From NCBI GenBank assembly GCA_025149285.1, contig CP102274.1:2805501-2869500 (forward strand): a DNA stretch of 64,000 nt. Reading direction: 5' to 3'. A program made the translations under genes and the position numbers. Shown here piece by piece: positions 1 to 8,539 of this stretch (positions are counted from its first letter, which is position 1; every line of letters starts with the position of its first letter). Source of the stretch: Hungatella hathewayi. Its GTDB lineage: Bacteria; Bacillota; Clostridia; Lachnospirales; Lachnospiraceae. The notes below the pieces were generated by a model that had not been told where the DNA came from, did no database searches, and was given only the letters and a program-made list of their open reading frames with translations.

Positions 1-849
1 CCGGTATCCCTGTCTGTAATCGATCATCCGGTCTTTGGATTCCGTTTTCTGGCGGCGAAACTGGACGTAAATGGGAAGACGCCGGTCCGCTATGAACTGG
101 CCATGCCTCAGGGCTGTACGATTGAAGATAAGGATAAACCGGGAGTGTTTGCCATGTTCGGCGTAGACACGGGGCTGGCCTGTATCTGTGACCGTGCCGT
201 GTCTGCCGTCTATGATGATTTCATAAAAGAATGGCGCAGGAAGAATCCGGACAAAAACCTCTATGACGACTACTTTGAGGAGGTTATGAAGGCTTATGCG
301 GAAGCATATCCCCGTTATCAGCGGGAGGACGGCGATTATCTGGACTGGTGCCCGCCGGGAAGCGATGGAAACTTGATTCTCTTTACCAGTGGTTTCGGTG
401 ACGGTGCGTACAGCGGCTACTGGGGCTTTGATGAGAATGGGGACAAAGCGTGTCTTGTGGTCCGTTTTATCGACCCGGAGGCCTACGACGTTCCCATGCC
501 GGAGCTTCCGAAGAGCAAAAAGTTCTTCATGAAGGCGGAAGAGATAAAGCCGCTGCTTAAGAGCGGGCAGTTTGGAATCGCTACAGACAAGATTATGGTG
601 GAAGGCTCTAAAGTGGGTTATATGGTGCGCAATGAACCGCAGGAGGAACACCCGGAGGACAGCGGATGGATTTTCTATGAGGGATCGGAAGACCGGGAAT
701 ACTGTGAGGACAGCGGGAATTTCGGACTCTATGATCTGAACACGGTGGCAAACTATGATCCCGATATCATTCCGCTGCTTGACGCCCCCGCGGGCATGGC
801 ATTTTTCCGCGGTGATGACGGAGAATTCTATGTGGATGCGGGTGTTTAA
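1..849 (+). CDS. DUF4241 domain-containing protein (5' end outside window)
   Basis: The reading frame is open from base 1 and has no credible start before the window edge, so the gene begins upstream; 282 residues are visible. An ATG at 103 is internal to a continuous frame and is not a good start. The C-terminal half contains Gly/Tyr/Trp-rich segments (GDGAYSGYWGFDENG) and a FGVDTGLACICD stretch, which I associate with the DUF4241 family, a conserved family of unknown biochemical role. There is no signal peptide or membrane segment in the visible part, so it is probably cytosolic. It stands alone before the valS leader. Family assignment is from memory of the pattern and is moderately sure; the function is unknown. 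Confidence 0.6.
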   Translation, partial: PVSLSVIDHPVFGFRFLAAKLDVNGKTPVRYELAMPQGCTIEDKDKPGVFAMFGVDTGLACICDRAVSAVYDDFIKEWRRKNPDKNLYDDYFEEVMKAYAEAYPRYQREDGDYLDWCPPGSDGNLILFTSGFGDGAYSGYWGFDENGDKACLVVRFIDPEAYDVPMPELPKSKKFFMKAEEIKPLLKSGQFGIATDKIMVEGSKVGYMVRNEPQEEHPEDSGWIFYEGSEDREYCEDSGNFGLYDLNTVANYDPDIIPLLDAPAGMAFFRGDDGEFYVDAGV

Positions 850-1073
850 GCTTACACTTGAAAATGTTACGAATCGTAACATTGAGATCCTGGCCGAAGG
901 ACATCAGATCATTAACAGACGGCCAGATGACGCGGTTAAATCTGAAAGTAATATAGAAATGACCAGAATCAGGACCAACATTCTCGAAGAAGAAATTTAA
1001 AAAATAAAAAGAGCGACAGGGATTTAAGTTTTTTTATACTTGATGCCATAGAGCAAAATTCTATTTACAGGGG

Positions 1074-1102
1074 TTGACAAATGATTAAAAAACCCCTATG
1101 AT
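1074..1102 (+). promoter_or_regulatory. Sigma-A promoter of the valS T-box leader
   Basis: A consensus -35 TTGACA (1074-1079), a 17-bp spacer and a -10 TATGAT (1097-1102). Transcription would start near 1109, immediately ahead of the T-box leader. Confidence 0.8.
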
Positions 1103-1108
1103 ATCACC

Positions 1109-1371
1109 ATAAAGAAAAAGGTAAGGAAAAAGAGGAGTATGTTCATAACCCTGACAGAGAAAACCATTCACCGGCTGAAAGATGGTTAAGGAAGTGTGTG
1201 CAGAAGGTAGCTTTGGAACCGGAGTGCTGAAATACAGTAGCTGTGTTCAGTAGGTGCTCACGCGTGGTTTGCGTTAAAGACCGTGAGAGCTGCGGCACAG
1301 TCTGCCGCAGGAAAAAAGGTGGTACCGCGGATGATTCGCCCTTTGCATAGATATATGCAGAGGGTTTTTTT
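1109..1371 (+). ncRNA. T-box riboswitch (valine-type) upstream of valS
   Basis: The leader between the promoter and valS contains the canonical T-box sequence AAGGTGGTACCGCGG (1316-1330), which forms the antiterminator bulge that reads the tRNA acceptor end. The TGGT in it would pair with a tRNA ending in A-CCA, as tRNA-Val does. It is followed by a terminator hairpin. Uncharged tRNA binding is expected to favour the antiterminator and so induce valS. I could not place the specifier codon with confidence in the stem I region (about 1140-1260); the valine call rests mainly on the gene downstream. Confidence 0.9.
1339..1371 (+). terminator. T-box intrinsic terminator
   Basis: A 10-bp stem (1339-1348 with 1355-1364), a 6-nt loop and seven T residues (1365-1371), directly after the T-box sequence. 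This is the regulated terminator of the leader. Confidence 0.9.
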
Positions 1372-1531
1372 GTGCAGTACGAAGTTGCTCCTGTCGGACA
1401 GAATTGAGCCAGACAGGGAATTTTGAAGGGTTTCAGAACTTCATGAAACAGGGCAGACAGCCTTAGAAAAACAGCCTCAAAGAAAAGTCTTAGGAAAAAA
1501 ATTCAGAGAGAAAACAGATAAGGAGAGTACT

Positions 1532-4174
1532 ATGAAAGAACTGGAAAAAAACTATAACCCTGCCGAAATTGAGGGCAAGCTGTACCAGAAATGGCTGGAC
1601 AAAAAGTATTTCCATGCGGAGCCTAATCCGGATAAGAAACCATTTACCATTGTGATGCCTCCGCCTAATATTACAGGCCAACTCCATATGGGCCATGCGC
1701 TGGACAACACCATGCAGGACATTTTAATCCGCTACAAGCGCATGCAGGGATACGAGGCGCTCTGGCAGCCCGGCACTGACCATGCGGCGATCGCCACTGA
1801 AGTTAAGGTCATTGAGAGCCTGAAGAAGCAGGGCATCGATAAGGAAGATTTAGGCCGCGACGGGTTCCTGGAAAAATGCTGGGACTGGAGAAAGGAATAC
1901 GGCGGACGCATTATCAATCAGCTTCATAAGATGGGCTCTTCCGCAGACTGGGACAGAGAACGTTTTACCATGGATGAGGGATGTTCGGAAGCGGTGCAGG
2001 AAGTATTTATCCGTCTGTATGAAAAAGGCTATATCTACAAGGGCTCCAGAATTATTAACTGGTGTCCGGTATGTCAGACTTCCATATCAGACGCGGAGGT
2101 GGAGCATGTAGATCAGGACGGATTTTTCTGGCATATCAATTATCCGGTTGTCGGCGAAGAGGGTTCCTTTGTGGAAATCGCTACCACGCGACCGGAAACA
2201 CTGCTGGGAGATACGGCTGTGGCAGTCAATCCTGAGGACGAGCGTTATACAAACCTGGTAGGGAAGATGCTTGAACTGCCTCTTACAGGACGCACTATCC
2301 CGGTGATTGCCGACTCCTATGTAGACAAGGAATTCGGTACCGGCTGTGTGAAGATCACACCGGCCCACGACCCCAACGACTTCGAAGTGGGAAAACGCCA
2401 CAGCCTTCCGGAACTTACGATTATGAACGATGACGCGACCATCAGCCTGCCCGGCAGTAAATACGATGGAATGGAGCGTTATGAGGCCAGAAAGGCCATT
2501 GTGGAAGATTTAAAGGAACTGGGGCTTCTGGTCAAGGTGGTTCCTCATACCCATGCTGTGGGAACTCATGACCGCTGTAAGACCACGGTAGAGCCGCTGG
2601 TGAAGCAGCAGTGGTTCGTACGCATGGAGGAGATGGCTAAGCCGGCTATCGAGGCGTTAAAGACTGGAAAACTGAAATTTGTGCCGGAGCGTTTCGACAA
2701 GACGTATCTGCACTGGCTGGAGGGAATCCGCGACTGGTGTATCTCCAGACAGCTGTGGTGGGGACACCGGATTCCCGCCTATTACTGCGATGAATGCGGA
2801 GAGATCGTCGTAAGCAAAGGCCAGCCGGAGAAGTGCCCGAAGTGTGGATGCACGCATCTCACTCAGGATGAGGATACGCTCGATACGTGGTTTTCCTCCG
2901 CTCTGTGGCCGTTCTCCACACTGGGATGGCCCAAAGAGACAGAGGATTTAAAGTATTTTTACCCGACAGACGTGCTGGTGACCGGTTACGATATTATTTT
3001 CTTCTGGGTTATCCGTATGGTGTTCTCGGGAATTGAACATACCGGGCAACTGCCGTTTAACACCGTGCTGATGCATGGCCTGGTCAGAGATTCCGAAGGA
3101 CGCAAGATGAGCAAGTCCTTAGGCAACGGCATCGATCCGCTGGAGGTTATCGACAAGTACGGCGCGGATGCGCTGCGTATGACGCTGATTACCGGCAATG
3201 CTCCCGGAAACGATATGCGTTTCTACTGGGAGAGAGTGGAAGCCAGCCGGAACTTTGCCAACAAAGTATGGAATGCCTCCCGCTTTATCATGATGAACAT
3301 CGAGAAGGCGCCCGACAGCAGGGCAGAACTTTCTGATCTGACCATGGCGGATAAATGGATTCTCTCCAAGGCCAACAGCCTGGCCCGCGATGTGACGGAC
3401 AACTTAGACAAGTTTGAACTGGGAATCGCTCTTCAGAAGGTTTATGACTTTATCTGGGAGGAATTCTGTGACTGGTATATCGAGATGGTGAAGCCGAGAC
3501 TCTGGAACGAGGAGGATACGACGAAGGCGGCGGCCATCTGGACTTTAAAGACCGTACTGATTAATTCCCTGAAGCTGCTCCATCCGTATATGCCGTTCCT
3601 TACCGAGGAAATCTTCTGCAATCTTCAGGACGAGGAAGAGTCGATTATGGTATCTGCATGGCCGGAGTATAAGGAAGAGTGGAATTTTGCAGGGGAAGAG
3701 CATGCGGTAGAAACGATCAAGGAAGCAGTGCGGGGCATCCGGAATGTACGTACATCCATGAATGTTCCGCCCAGCAAGAAGGCAAAGGTATACGTTGTAT
3801 CGGAGAACAGTGAGATTCTGGATATCTTTGAAAACAGCCGCGTATTCTTCGCAATGCTTGGCTATGCCAGTGAAATCGTACTACAGAAGGATAAGGAAGG
3901 AATCGGTGAAGACGCCGTATCTGCGGTTATTCATCAGGCAGTCATCTATATGCCGTTCGCTGAGCTGGTTGATATCGAGAAGGAAAAAGAGCGGTTAAAG
4001 AAGGAAGAGGAGCGGCTGACCAAAGAGCTGGCCCGCGTAAAGGGAATGCTGAGCAACGAGAAGTTCGTAAGCAAGGCACCGGCGGCCAAGCTGGAGGAAG
4101 AAAAGGCCAAACTGGAAAAGTATACACAGATGATGGATCAGGTGAAGGAGCGCATTGCTCAGTTAGGCGAGTAA
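1532..4174 (+). CDS. valS: Valine--tRNA ligase
   Basis: Charges tRNA-Val with valine in the cytosol. The 880-residue length is normal for bacterial ValRS. Class I signatures are present: HMGH in [15 protein letters not shown] (residues 44-56) and KMSKS (525-529). The CP1 editing domain shows [18 protein letters not shown] zinc-finger-like pair CDEC/CPKC lies before the catalytic core's second half. The C-terminal 65 residues form the Lys/Glu-rich coiled coil typical of ValRS, which contacts tRNA. The ATG is preceded by an AGGAGAG ribosome binding site. Expression is controlled by the upstream T-box leader, and the gene is followed by its own strong terminator, so it is monocistronic. Confidence 0.98.
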   Translation: MKELEKNYNPAEIEGKLYQKWLDKKYFHAEPNPDKKPFTIVMPPPNITGQLHMGHALDNTMQDILIRYKRMQGYEALWQPGTDHAAIATEVKVIESLKKQGIDKEDLGRDGFLEKCWDWRKEYGGRIINQLHKMGSSADWDRERFTMDEGCSEAVQEVFIRLYEKGYIYKGSRIINWCPVCQTSISDAEVEHVDQDGFFWHINYPVVGEEGSFVEIATTRPETLLGDTAVAVNPEDERYTNLVGKMLELPLTGRTIPVIADSYVDKEFGTGCVKITPAHDPNDFEVGKRHSLPELTIMNDDATISLPGSKYDGMERYEARKAIVEDLKELGLLVKVVPHTHAVGTHDRCKTTVEPLVKQQWFVRMEEMAKPAIEALKTGKLKFVPERFDKTYLHWLEGIRDWCISRQLWWGHRIPAYYCDECGEIVVSKGQPEKCPKCGCTHLTQDEDTLDTWFSSALWPFSTLGWPKETEDLKYFYPTDVLVTGYDIIFFWVIRMVFSGIEHTGQLPFNTVLMHGLVRDSEGRKMSKSLGNGIDPLEVIDKYGADALRMTLITGNAPGNDMRFYWERVEASRNFANKVWNASRFIMMNIEKAPDSRAELSDLTMADKWILSKANSLARDVTDNLDKFELGIALQKVYDFIWEEFCDWYIEMVKPRLWNEEDTTKAAAIWTLKTVLINSLKLLHPYMPFLTEEIFCNLQDEEESIMVSAWPEYKEEWNFAGEEHAVETIKEAVRGIRNVRTSMNVPPSKKAKVYVVSENSEILDIFENSRVFFAMLGYASEIVLQKDKEGIGEDAVSAVIHQAVIYMPFAELVDIEKEKERLKKEEERLTKELARVKGMLSNEKFVSKAPAAKLEEEKAKLEKYTQMMDQVKERIAQLGE

Positions 4175-4200
4175 CCTGTCCCCACAAATAAATTTTTATA

Positions 4201-4257
4201 AGAAAAGAGTCGAACCCGGCGGAAATCATTCTGCTGGGTTCGACTCTTTTCTTTTTG
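4201..4257 (+). terminator. Intrinsic terminator after valS
   Basis: A near-perfect 22-bp stem (4201-4222 with 4231-4252) with an 8-nt loop, followed by a T-rich tail. It ends the valS transcript. Confidence 0.9.
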
Positions 4258-4395
4258 GAAGGCGGAAAGTACTCCCGGGCTGTATTTGGCAGAAGGAGGT
4301 CCGTCTGCCAAATACAGCCTGGAATCCGGACACGAGCCGGCGGAGTTGTGATCAGGAGAAAAACGGCAGGAGCAAATGTATGTTCGAATATAAAC

Positions 4396-4491
4396 TGTCG
4401 AAAAAGGAAGAAAATACCGGGAAAAAGGCGATGAAAAACAGGAATCAGGGCCGTAGATTTGACAAAATCTGAAGGTCTCTCTGACTATAAT
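4396..4491 (+). promoter_or_regulatory. spoIIG-like promoter with Spo0A box
   Basis: A TTGACA (4459-4464) and a TATAAT (4486-4491) are separated by 21 bp, far longer than the usual 17. A perfect 0A box TGTCGAA lies at 4396-4402, about 100 bp before the expected start site, and a near match TGTTCGAA at 4381-4388. The B. subtilis spoIIG promoter is known for a long (22-bp) spacer and for activation by phosphorylated Spo0A, and the gene here is spoIIGA. The rest of the 4175-4524 gap holds only the valS terminator. Confidence 0.75.
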
Positions 4492-4524
4492 GTTCATACA
4501 GGGCAGGAGGTGAGAAATCTTTTC

Positions 4525-5349
4525 GTGACGGTTGACTTATATATTGATGTGTTTTTTGTTATAAACATGATCCTGGATTATCTTGTGCTTTCCATAACCG
4601 GAAAGGTGATGAGATACCGGGCGGGCAGATACAGAAAATTGGCAGGCGCTGCTTTGGGAGCAGCCTGGGCCGCCTTATGCGCGGCATTTCCGTCCATTCC
4701 CCCCGCAGTCTCTTTTTTTATGACCTACGCAGTGGTCAGCTGCCTGATGGTGGCGACTGCGTTTGGTGTAAGAAAAAAACGGGAGATGGGCAGGGCAGTA
4801 GCCTGCCTCTATCTGGTAACCGTCATGATGGCCGGAGTCATGCAGGTTCTCTACCAGCATACGATGGCCGGTTATTATATAGAACAGATCCTTCGCGGAA
4901 ACAGCCGGGCGGCCATGCCCTTTTACCGGCTTCTGCTGCTGGCTGCTGGCGCATATTTTGGCGTGAGGGGTGTGTTGGGCTTCGTTCTGGAGGCCAGAAA
5001 GAACCGGAATCACTTTTATGAAGTGACGATGCATTACAGAGGGCGGAAAAAGACGGTGACGGCGCTTCTCGATACCGGAAACCGGCTGTATGAGCCCGTG
5101 ACGCACCGGCCTGTCCACGTGGTGACCTACGAGGCGCTTAAAGAGCTGTGCGAGAGTGTGTCCTCTGTTATTTACATTCCTTTCGGGAGTGTGGGAAAGA
5201 AGGAAGGCGTAATGCCCGGGATTTTCCTGGATGAAATGGAAATACGCCAGGGCAGTGACGTGAAAATTATAGAAAAGCCTCTGGTGGCTGTCTGCCGCCG
5301 TCCCCTGTGTGCAGACGGGGAATACCAGATGCTTCTGCATGAAGATTAG
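4525..5349 (+). CDS. spoIIGA: Sporulation sigma-E factor-processing peptidase SpoIIGA
   Basis: Membrane-embedded aspartic protease that removes the pro-peptide of sigma-E after asymmetric division. The N-terminal half is strongly hydrophobic, with about five membrane segments (residues 1-160). The C-terminal domain carries the aspartic protease signature DTGN (D183). I chose the GTG at 4525 because a strong AGGAGGTGAG site (4506-4515) precedes it and the product then starts DLYIDVFFVIN like known SpoIIGA. The upstream TTG at 4459 overlaps the -35 element and cannot be translated from that promoter. At 274 residues it is close to the usual 300. The substrate gene sigE follows. Confidence 0.93.
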   Translation: MTVDLYIDVFFVINMILDYLVLSITGKVMRYRAGRYRKLAGAALGAAWAALCAAFPSIPPAVSFFMTYAVVSCLMVATAFGVRKKREMGRAVACLYLVTVMMAGVMQVLYQHTMAGYYIEQILRGNSRAAMPFYRLLLLAAGAYFGVRGVLGFVLEARKNRNHFYEVTMHYRGRKKTVTALLDTGNRLYEPVTHRPVHVVTYEALKELCESVSSVIYIPFGSVGKKEGVMPGIFLDEMEIRQGSDVKIIEKPLVAVCRRPLCADGEYQMLLHED

Positions 5350-5350
5350 T

Positions 5351-5392
5351 TTCCGCGTTCAAAAGTGGTGTGATCCATTTTTGAATGCGGAA
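5351..5392 (+). repeat. Inverted repeat between spoIIGA and sigE
   Basis: A nearly perfect hairpin: the arm 5351-5368 pairs with 5375-5392, with a short loop and two mismatches/wobbles. It has no T tail, so it could be an RNA processing or stabilising stem rather than a terminator. A perfect 18-bp palindrome TGTCATGCATGCATGACA follows at 5429-5446, within the 149-bp gap before sigE. Confidence 0.6.
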
Positions 5393-5498
5393 GCATCCGG
5401 CGGATGTGCAGCGCGCCCCAAGGCATTATGTCATGCATGCATGACAGCGTTCGCACCAATTCGCCGGGAGAATTGATTAAAAAGGAGAGATTACCGAT

Positions 5499-6239
5499 AT
5501 GATATTAAAAGTTTCCGTACCAAACCGTTTCCAGTTTAAAGCCGTACCAACCTTTAAGACGCTGATGATGCCGAAGCAGGGAGAGATTCATTACATCGGC
5601 GGAGCCGACATTCTTCCGGCCCCGCTGGATAACGAGTCCGAAGCGAGAGTGATAGCCATGCTGGGAGGCGAAGATGACCAGAGCGCGAAATCGGAGCTGA
5701 TCGAACATAATCTCCGCCTTGTCGTCTACATAGCCAAAAAATTTGACAACACCAGCGTCGGCGTGGAAGACTTGATTTCCATTGGAACCATCGGCTTAAT
5801 CAAGGCGATCAATACCTTTAATCCCGGAAAGAACATCAAACTGGCCACATACGCCTCCCGCTGTATTGAAAACGAAATTCTCATGTATTTACGGCGCAAT
5901 AACAAGACGAAGATGGAGGTTTCCATCGACGAGCCGTTAAATGTGGACTGGGATGGAAATGAGCTTCTGCTGTCCGATATCCTGGGAACAGACGAGGATG
6001 TGATCTATAAGGACTTAGAGACCGAGGTGGAGCGAAATCTTTTAAATTCCGCTATCAGCCGGCTGAGCCCGAGGGAGAGAAAGATCGTGGAGCTTCGTTT
6101 CGGCCTGTCGGATGAGGAGGGGGAGGAGATGACCCAGAAAGAGGTGGCCGATTTGCTTGGAATCTCCCAGTCCTATATTTCCCGTCTTGAAAAGAAGATT
6201 ATGAAGAGACTGAAAAAAGAAATTGTGCGTTTTGAATAA
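5499..6239 (+). CDS. sigE: RNA polymerase sporulation sigma factor SigE (pro-sigma-E)
   Basis: Mother-cell-specific early sporulation sigma factor, made as an inactive precursor. The first 25-30 residues are the pro-sequence, ending before the conserved EIHYIGG. Region 2 ([29 protein letters not shown], the [12 protein letters not shown] block) and the region 4 helix-turn-helix ([21 protein letters not shown]) match SigE closely. Length 246 is normal. It has an AAAGGAGAG ribosome binding site and follows spoIIGA, the protease that activates it. An insertion of acidic residues (DEEGEEMTQ) precedes the region 4 helix. Confidence 0.97.
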   Translation: MILKVSVPNRFQFKAVPTFKTLMMPKQGEIHYIGGADILPAPLDNESEARVIAMLGGEDDQSAKSELIEHNLRLVVYIAKKFDNTSVGVEDLISIGTIGLIKAINTFNPGKNIKLATYASRCIENEILMYLRRNNKTKMEVSIDEPLNVDWDGNELLLSDILGTDEDVIYKDLETEVERNLLNSAISRLSPRERKIVELRFGLSDEEGEEMTQKEVADLLGISQSYISRLEKKIMKRLKKEIVRFE

Positions 6240-6305
6240 TGACGGGAATAAATACTTATCCGTTTTTCTTTTAAAATAATTCCATCTATAGTATAATCAG
6301 AAATG

Positions 6306-6348
6306 TGGCACGTCGGAGAGGCAGCAGGCTTTCCGGGTGCCATTTTTT
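6306..6348 (+). terminator. Intrinsic terminator after sigE
   Basis: A GC-rich hairpin whose arms begin TGGCAC and end GTGCCA, followed by six T residues (6343-6348). It separates the sporulation operon from the ECF sigma operon. Confidence 0.75.
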
Positions 6349-6373
6349 ATGATATATTTCAATAGATTTTCGC

Positions 6374-6400
6374 AACTTTTCTGCTGCAGAAAACGTCTAA
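6374..6400 (+). promoter_or_regulatory. ECF-type autoregulatory promoter (copy 1)
   Basis: The sequence reads GCAACTTTT with AAC at 6374-6376, a 17-nt spacer, then CGTCTAA (6394-6400). AAC at -35 and CGTC at -10 are hallmarks of ECF sigma promoters. The same AAC-N17-YGTC layout occurs before the second ECF operon at 7971-7997, which supports self-activation by these sigma factors. Confidence 0.7.
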
Positions 6401-6431
6401 CAGACAGAAGAGGAGAGAGGAGGAAAAATAT

Positions 6432-6911
6432 TTGAAGAAGAATATAGAAGCTGAAGCTGAGCAAATACTCCTGACCAATTATGAAAAGTATTATCGTCTC
6501 GCCTACAGCTATGTCAATAACGAACAGGATGCGCTGGACATTGTCCAGGAAAGTGCGTATAAGGTGATGAAAGATATCAGTAAGGTGAGGGAACCGGATT
6601 ATCTGTCCACCTGGATCTACCGTGTGGTGATGAATACGGCCGTTGATTTTCTGAGAAAGAGACAGAAGGAGAGCATCGGCTTAGAGGGTGTGGAGATTCC
6701 CCATGAGGATGTCTATCACGAGGATGATCCCATGGAACTGCTGAAATCACTGGAGGAAAAGGACCGCACCATTGTCGTGTTAAAGGTAATCGAGGAACTG
6801 AAGCTGGAAGAAATCGCTGTGGTGCTGGACTTAAATATTAATACGGTTAAGGCAAGGCTGTACCGGGCGCTGAAAAAACTGAGAATTGAACTGGAGCCAA
6901 AGATGTCATAG
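6432..6911 (+). CDS. ECF RNA polymerase sigma factor, SigV-like (copy 1)
   Basis: A 159-residue group 4 sigma factor with region 2 (YYRLAYSYVNNEQDALDIVQES) and region 4 (LKLEEIAVVLDLNINTVKARL) only, typical of the SigV/SigW/SigM class that directs envelope-stress genes. The start is a TTG at 6432 preceded by AGGAGG. The stop is 16 bp from the next gene, an RsiV-like membrane anti-sigma factor that should hold it inactive. A promoter of ECF type lies upstream, so the operon is probably autoregulated. It is a paralogue of the sigma gene at 8057. Confidence 0.9.
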   Translation: MKKNIEAEAEQILLTNYEKYYRLAYSYVNNEQDALDIVQESAYKVMKDISKVREPDYLSTWIYRVVMNTAVDFLRKRQKESIGLEGVEIPHEDVYHEDDPMELLKSLEEKDRTIVVLKVIEELKLEEIAVVLDLNINTVKARLYRALKKLRIELEPKMS

Positions 6912-6927
6912 AAAGGGGTCTTTATAG

Positions 6928-7803
6928 ATGGAAAATGACGGCAGAAGCAAATTAGAACAGTTAAAGGAAGCATATCATACCATCCTGGTGCCGGCTTCGG
7001 CCAGGGAAAGCATGATGGCAGGAATCGAAAAGGCAAAGAAAGAAAAGAGGAGGAGAAACGTGATACAGTTTACGAAAAAGACAGGACTGACAGCCGCGGC
7101 CGCGCTGTTTGCCATTACAGTAATGGCAAATGTAAGCCCTGCGACTGCAAACGCTATGGAAAATATTCCGGTGATCGGAACCATCGCCAAAGTGGTGACC
7201 TTCCGTACCTTTGAAGATACAAAAAATAATTATGAGGCAAAGATTGACATCCCGCAGGTATCGATCGGAGATCAGTCCAGTGCAGAGGTCAATAAGTCGA
7301 TCGAGGAGTATGCAAACCAGCTGATTGGCGAATACGAGAAGGAGGTAACCGGGGATCTTGCAGGTGATGGCCACTACTCTGTGACGTCCACGTATCAGGT
7401 CGTGACAGACAATGAAAAATATCTGTCCCTGCGTATCAACACGACTGTGATTATGGCCAGCGGAGCAGAATATGTGAAGATTTTCACGATAGATAAGGCG
7501 ACCGGACAGGTAGTAACCCTGAAGGATTTATTTCGGAATAAAGCGGATTATGTTAAGGCTCTCAGCGATAATATAAAGGAGCAGATGAGGGAACAGATGG
7601 CGGCGGACGATTCGAACAAGTATTTCTTTGAATCCGGAGAGGATGCTGCAGATGATTTCGATCAGATCACAGGAGACGAGAGCTTTTACTTTAATGAGAA
7701 CGGAGAACTGGTGATTGTGTTTGATGAATACACTGTGGCGCCGGGATATATGGGAGTTGTGGAATTTACGATTCCGAAATCCGTGACAGGCGACAGTTTC
7801 TGA
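6928..7803 (+). CDS. RsiV-like anti-sigma factor with DUF3298 domain (copy 1)
   Basis: A 291-residue single-pass membrane protein. The cytosolic N-terminus (1-50) should bind the sigma factor, one membrane helix spans about 53-69, and the rest is extracytoplasmic. The C-terminal segment (VFDEYTVAPGYMG) matches the DUF3298 region of RsiV. In B. subtilis RsiV is the lysozyme receptor, cut by signal peptidase and RasP to release SigV; the same role here is inference. A conserved short motif NIPVIGTIAKVVTFR directly after the membrane helix is shared with copy 2 (GIPVIGAIVRLFT). It is translated just after its partner sigma gene. Confidence 0.85.
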   Translation: MENDGRSKLEQLKEAYHTILVPASARESMMAGIEKAKKEKRRRNVIQFTKKTGLTAAAALFAITVMANVSPATANAMENIPVIGTIAKVVTFRTFEDTKNNYEAKIDIPQVSIGDQSSAEVNKSIEEYANQLIGEYEKEVTGDLAGDGHYSVTSTYQVVTDNEKYLSLRINTTVIMASGAEYVKIFTIDKATGQVVTLKDLFRNKADYVKALSDNIKEQMREQMAADDSNKYFFESGEDAADDFDQITGDESFYFNENGELVIVFDEYTVAPGYMGVVEFTIPKSVTGDSF

Positions 7804-7889
7804 TTTACCCCGCGGCGTGCAAAGGAGAGACGGAAGCAGCAAAACAGGGTGGAGACTGAAGAGGTTATAAAACAGGATATAGAACGAAA

Positions 7890-7925
7890 CAACAGGCAGC
7901 TGGAGGAAAATCCGGCTGCCTGTTG
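7890..7925 (+). repeat. Perfect hairpin between the two ECF operons
   Basis: An 11-bp perfect stem (7890-7900 with 7915-7925) in the 250-bp gap. No T-run follows, so it is a weak terminator at best; it may protect the 3' end of the first operon's mRNA. Confidence 0.5.
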
Positions 7926-7970
7926 CGTACCATCCTTTGCAGTGATATAATTTTCCGGCCGGGAAGCTGA

Positions 7971-7997
7971 AACTTTTTGCCGTCTGTGTTTGTCAAT
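7971..7997 (+). promoter_or_regulatory. ECF-type autoregulatory promoter (copy 2)
   Basis: TGAAACTTTTT with AAC at 7971-7973, a 17-nt spacer, then TGTCAAT (7991-7997). The spacing is identical to that of the first ECF promoter, with T in place of C at the first -10 position. Confidence 0.6.
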
Positions 7998-8056
7998 AGA
8001 GCAGATGGAAACAAATGCAGCACAGCATGCCTGTGAAAGGAGACAGAGGACGAACT

Positions 8057-8539
8057 ATGGAACACGATCATTACGACATTGTGGTAAATTATATTATTGC
8101 AAATCAGAAAAAGTTTTACAGGCTGGCCTATACCTATGTCAGAAACGAAAACGACGCGCTGGATATCGTTCAGAATGCCATCTACAGCGCGCTGGAGCAT
8201 TACGGGTCAATCCGGGAGATCTCTTATATAAAAACCTGGTTCTACAGAGTGCTGGTTCATGAGAGCCTAAATTATATCAGAAAAAAGAACCGGGAAATCG
8301 CAAGCGGGGAACCGCTGGGCGAGGAGGCCGCCTATGTGGAACCGGGTTACGAAGAGACGGAGGGCTTCTTTGAAGAACTGGACCGTTTACCGGCAGATAC
8401 CCAGAATGTAATCAGGCTGAGATTTTATGAGGAGATGTCACTGCAGGAAATTGCGGAAGTGATGGAACTGAGTGTAAACACTGTAAAGTCGAAATTGTAC
8501 AGAGGGCTTAAATCATTAAAGGAGGAGCTGGTGATATGA
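8057..8539 (+). CDS. ECF RNA polymerase sigma factor, SigV-like (copy 2)
   Basis: A 160-residue ECF sigma factor, paralogous to the one at 6432: region 2 YRLAYTYVRNENDALDIVQNA and region 4 MSLQEIAEVMELSVNTVKSKL are nearly superimposable. I chose the ATG at 8057 over an in-frame ATG 14 codons upstream because AGAGGA sits 6 bp before it and the homologous part begins there. The stop overlaps the start of the anti-sigma gene by 4 bp (ATGA), indicating translational coupling. It probably reads the promoter at 7971-7997 and may cross-talk with copy 1. Confidence 0.9.
   Translation: MEHDHYDIVVNYIIANQKKFYRLAYTYVRNENDALDIVQNAIYSALEHYGSIREISYIKTWFYRVLVHESLNYIRKKNREIASGEPLGEEAAYVEPGYEETEGFFEELDRLPADTQNVIRLRFYEEMSLQEIAEVMELSVNTVKSKLYRGLKSLKEELVI

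Noticed and set aside
755..1000. An 81-codon ORF overlapping the end of the DUF4241 gene
   Set aside because: It starts inside the coding sequence in another frame, lacks a ribosome binding site and has no protein-like pattern; the DUF4241 frame explains the region.
4675..5340. A 221-codon minus-strand ORF antisense to spoIIGA
   Set aside because: Shadow of the GC-rich third-position pattern; no start site and no recognisable domain, while the plus strand encodes SpoIIGA.
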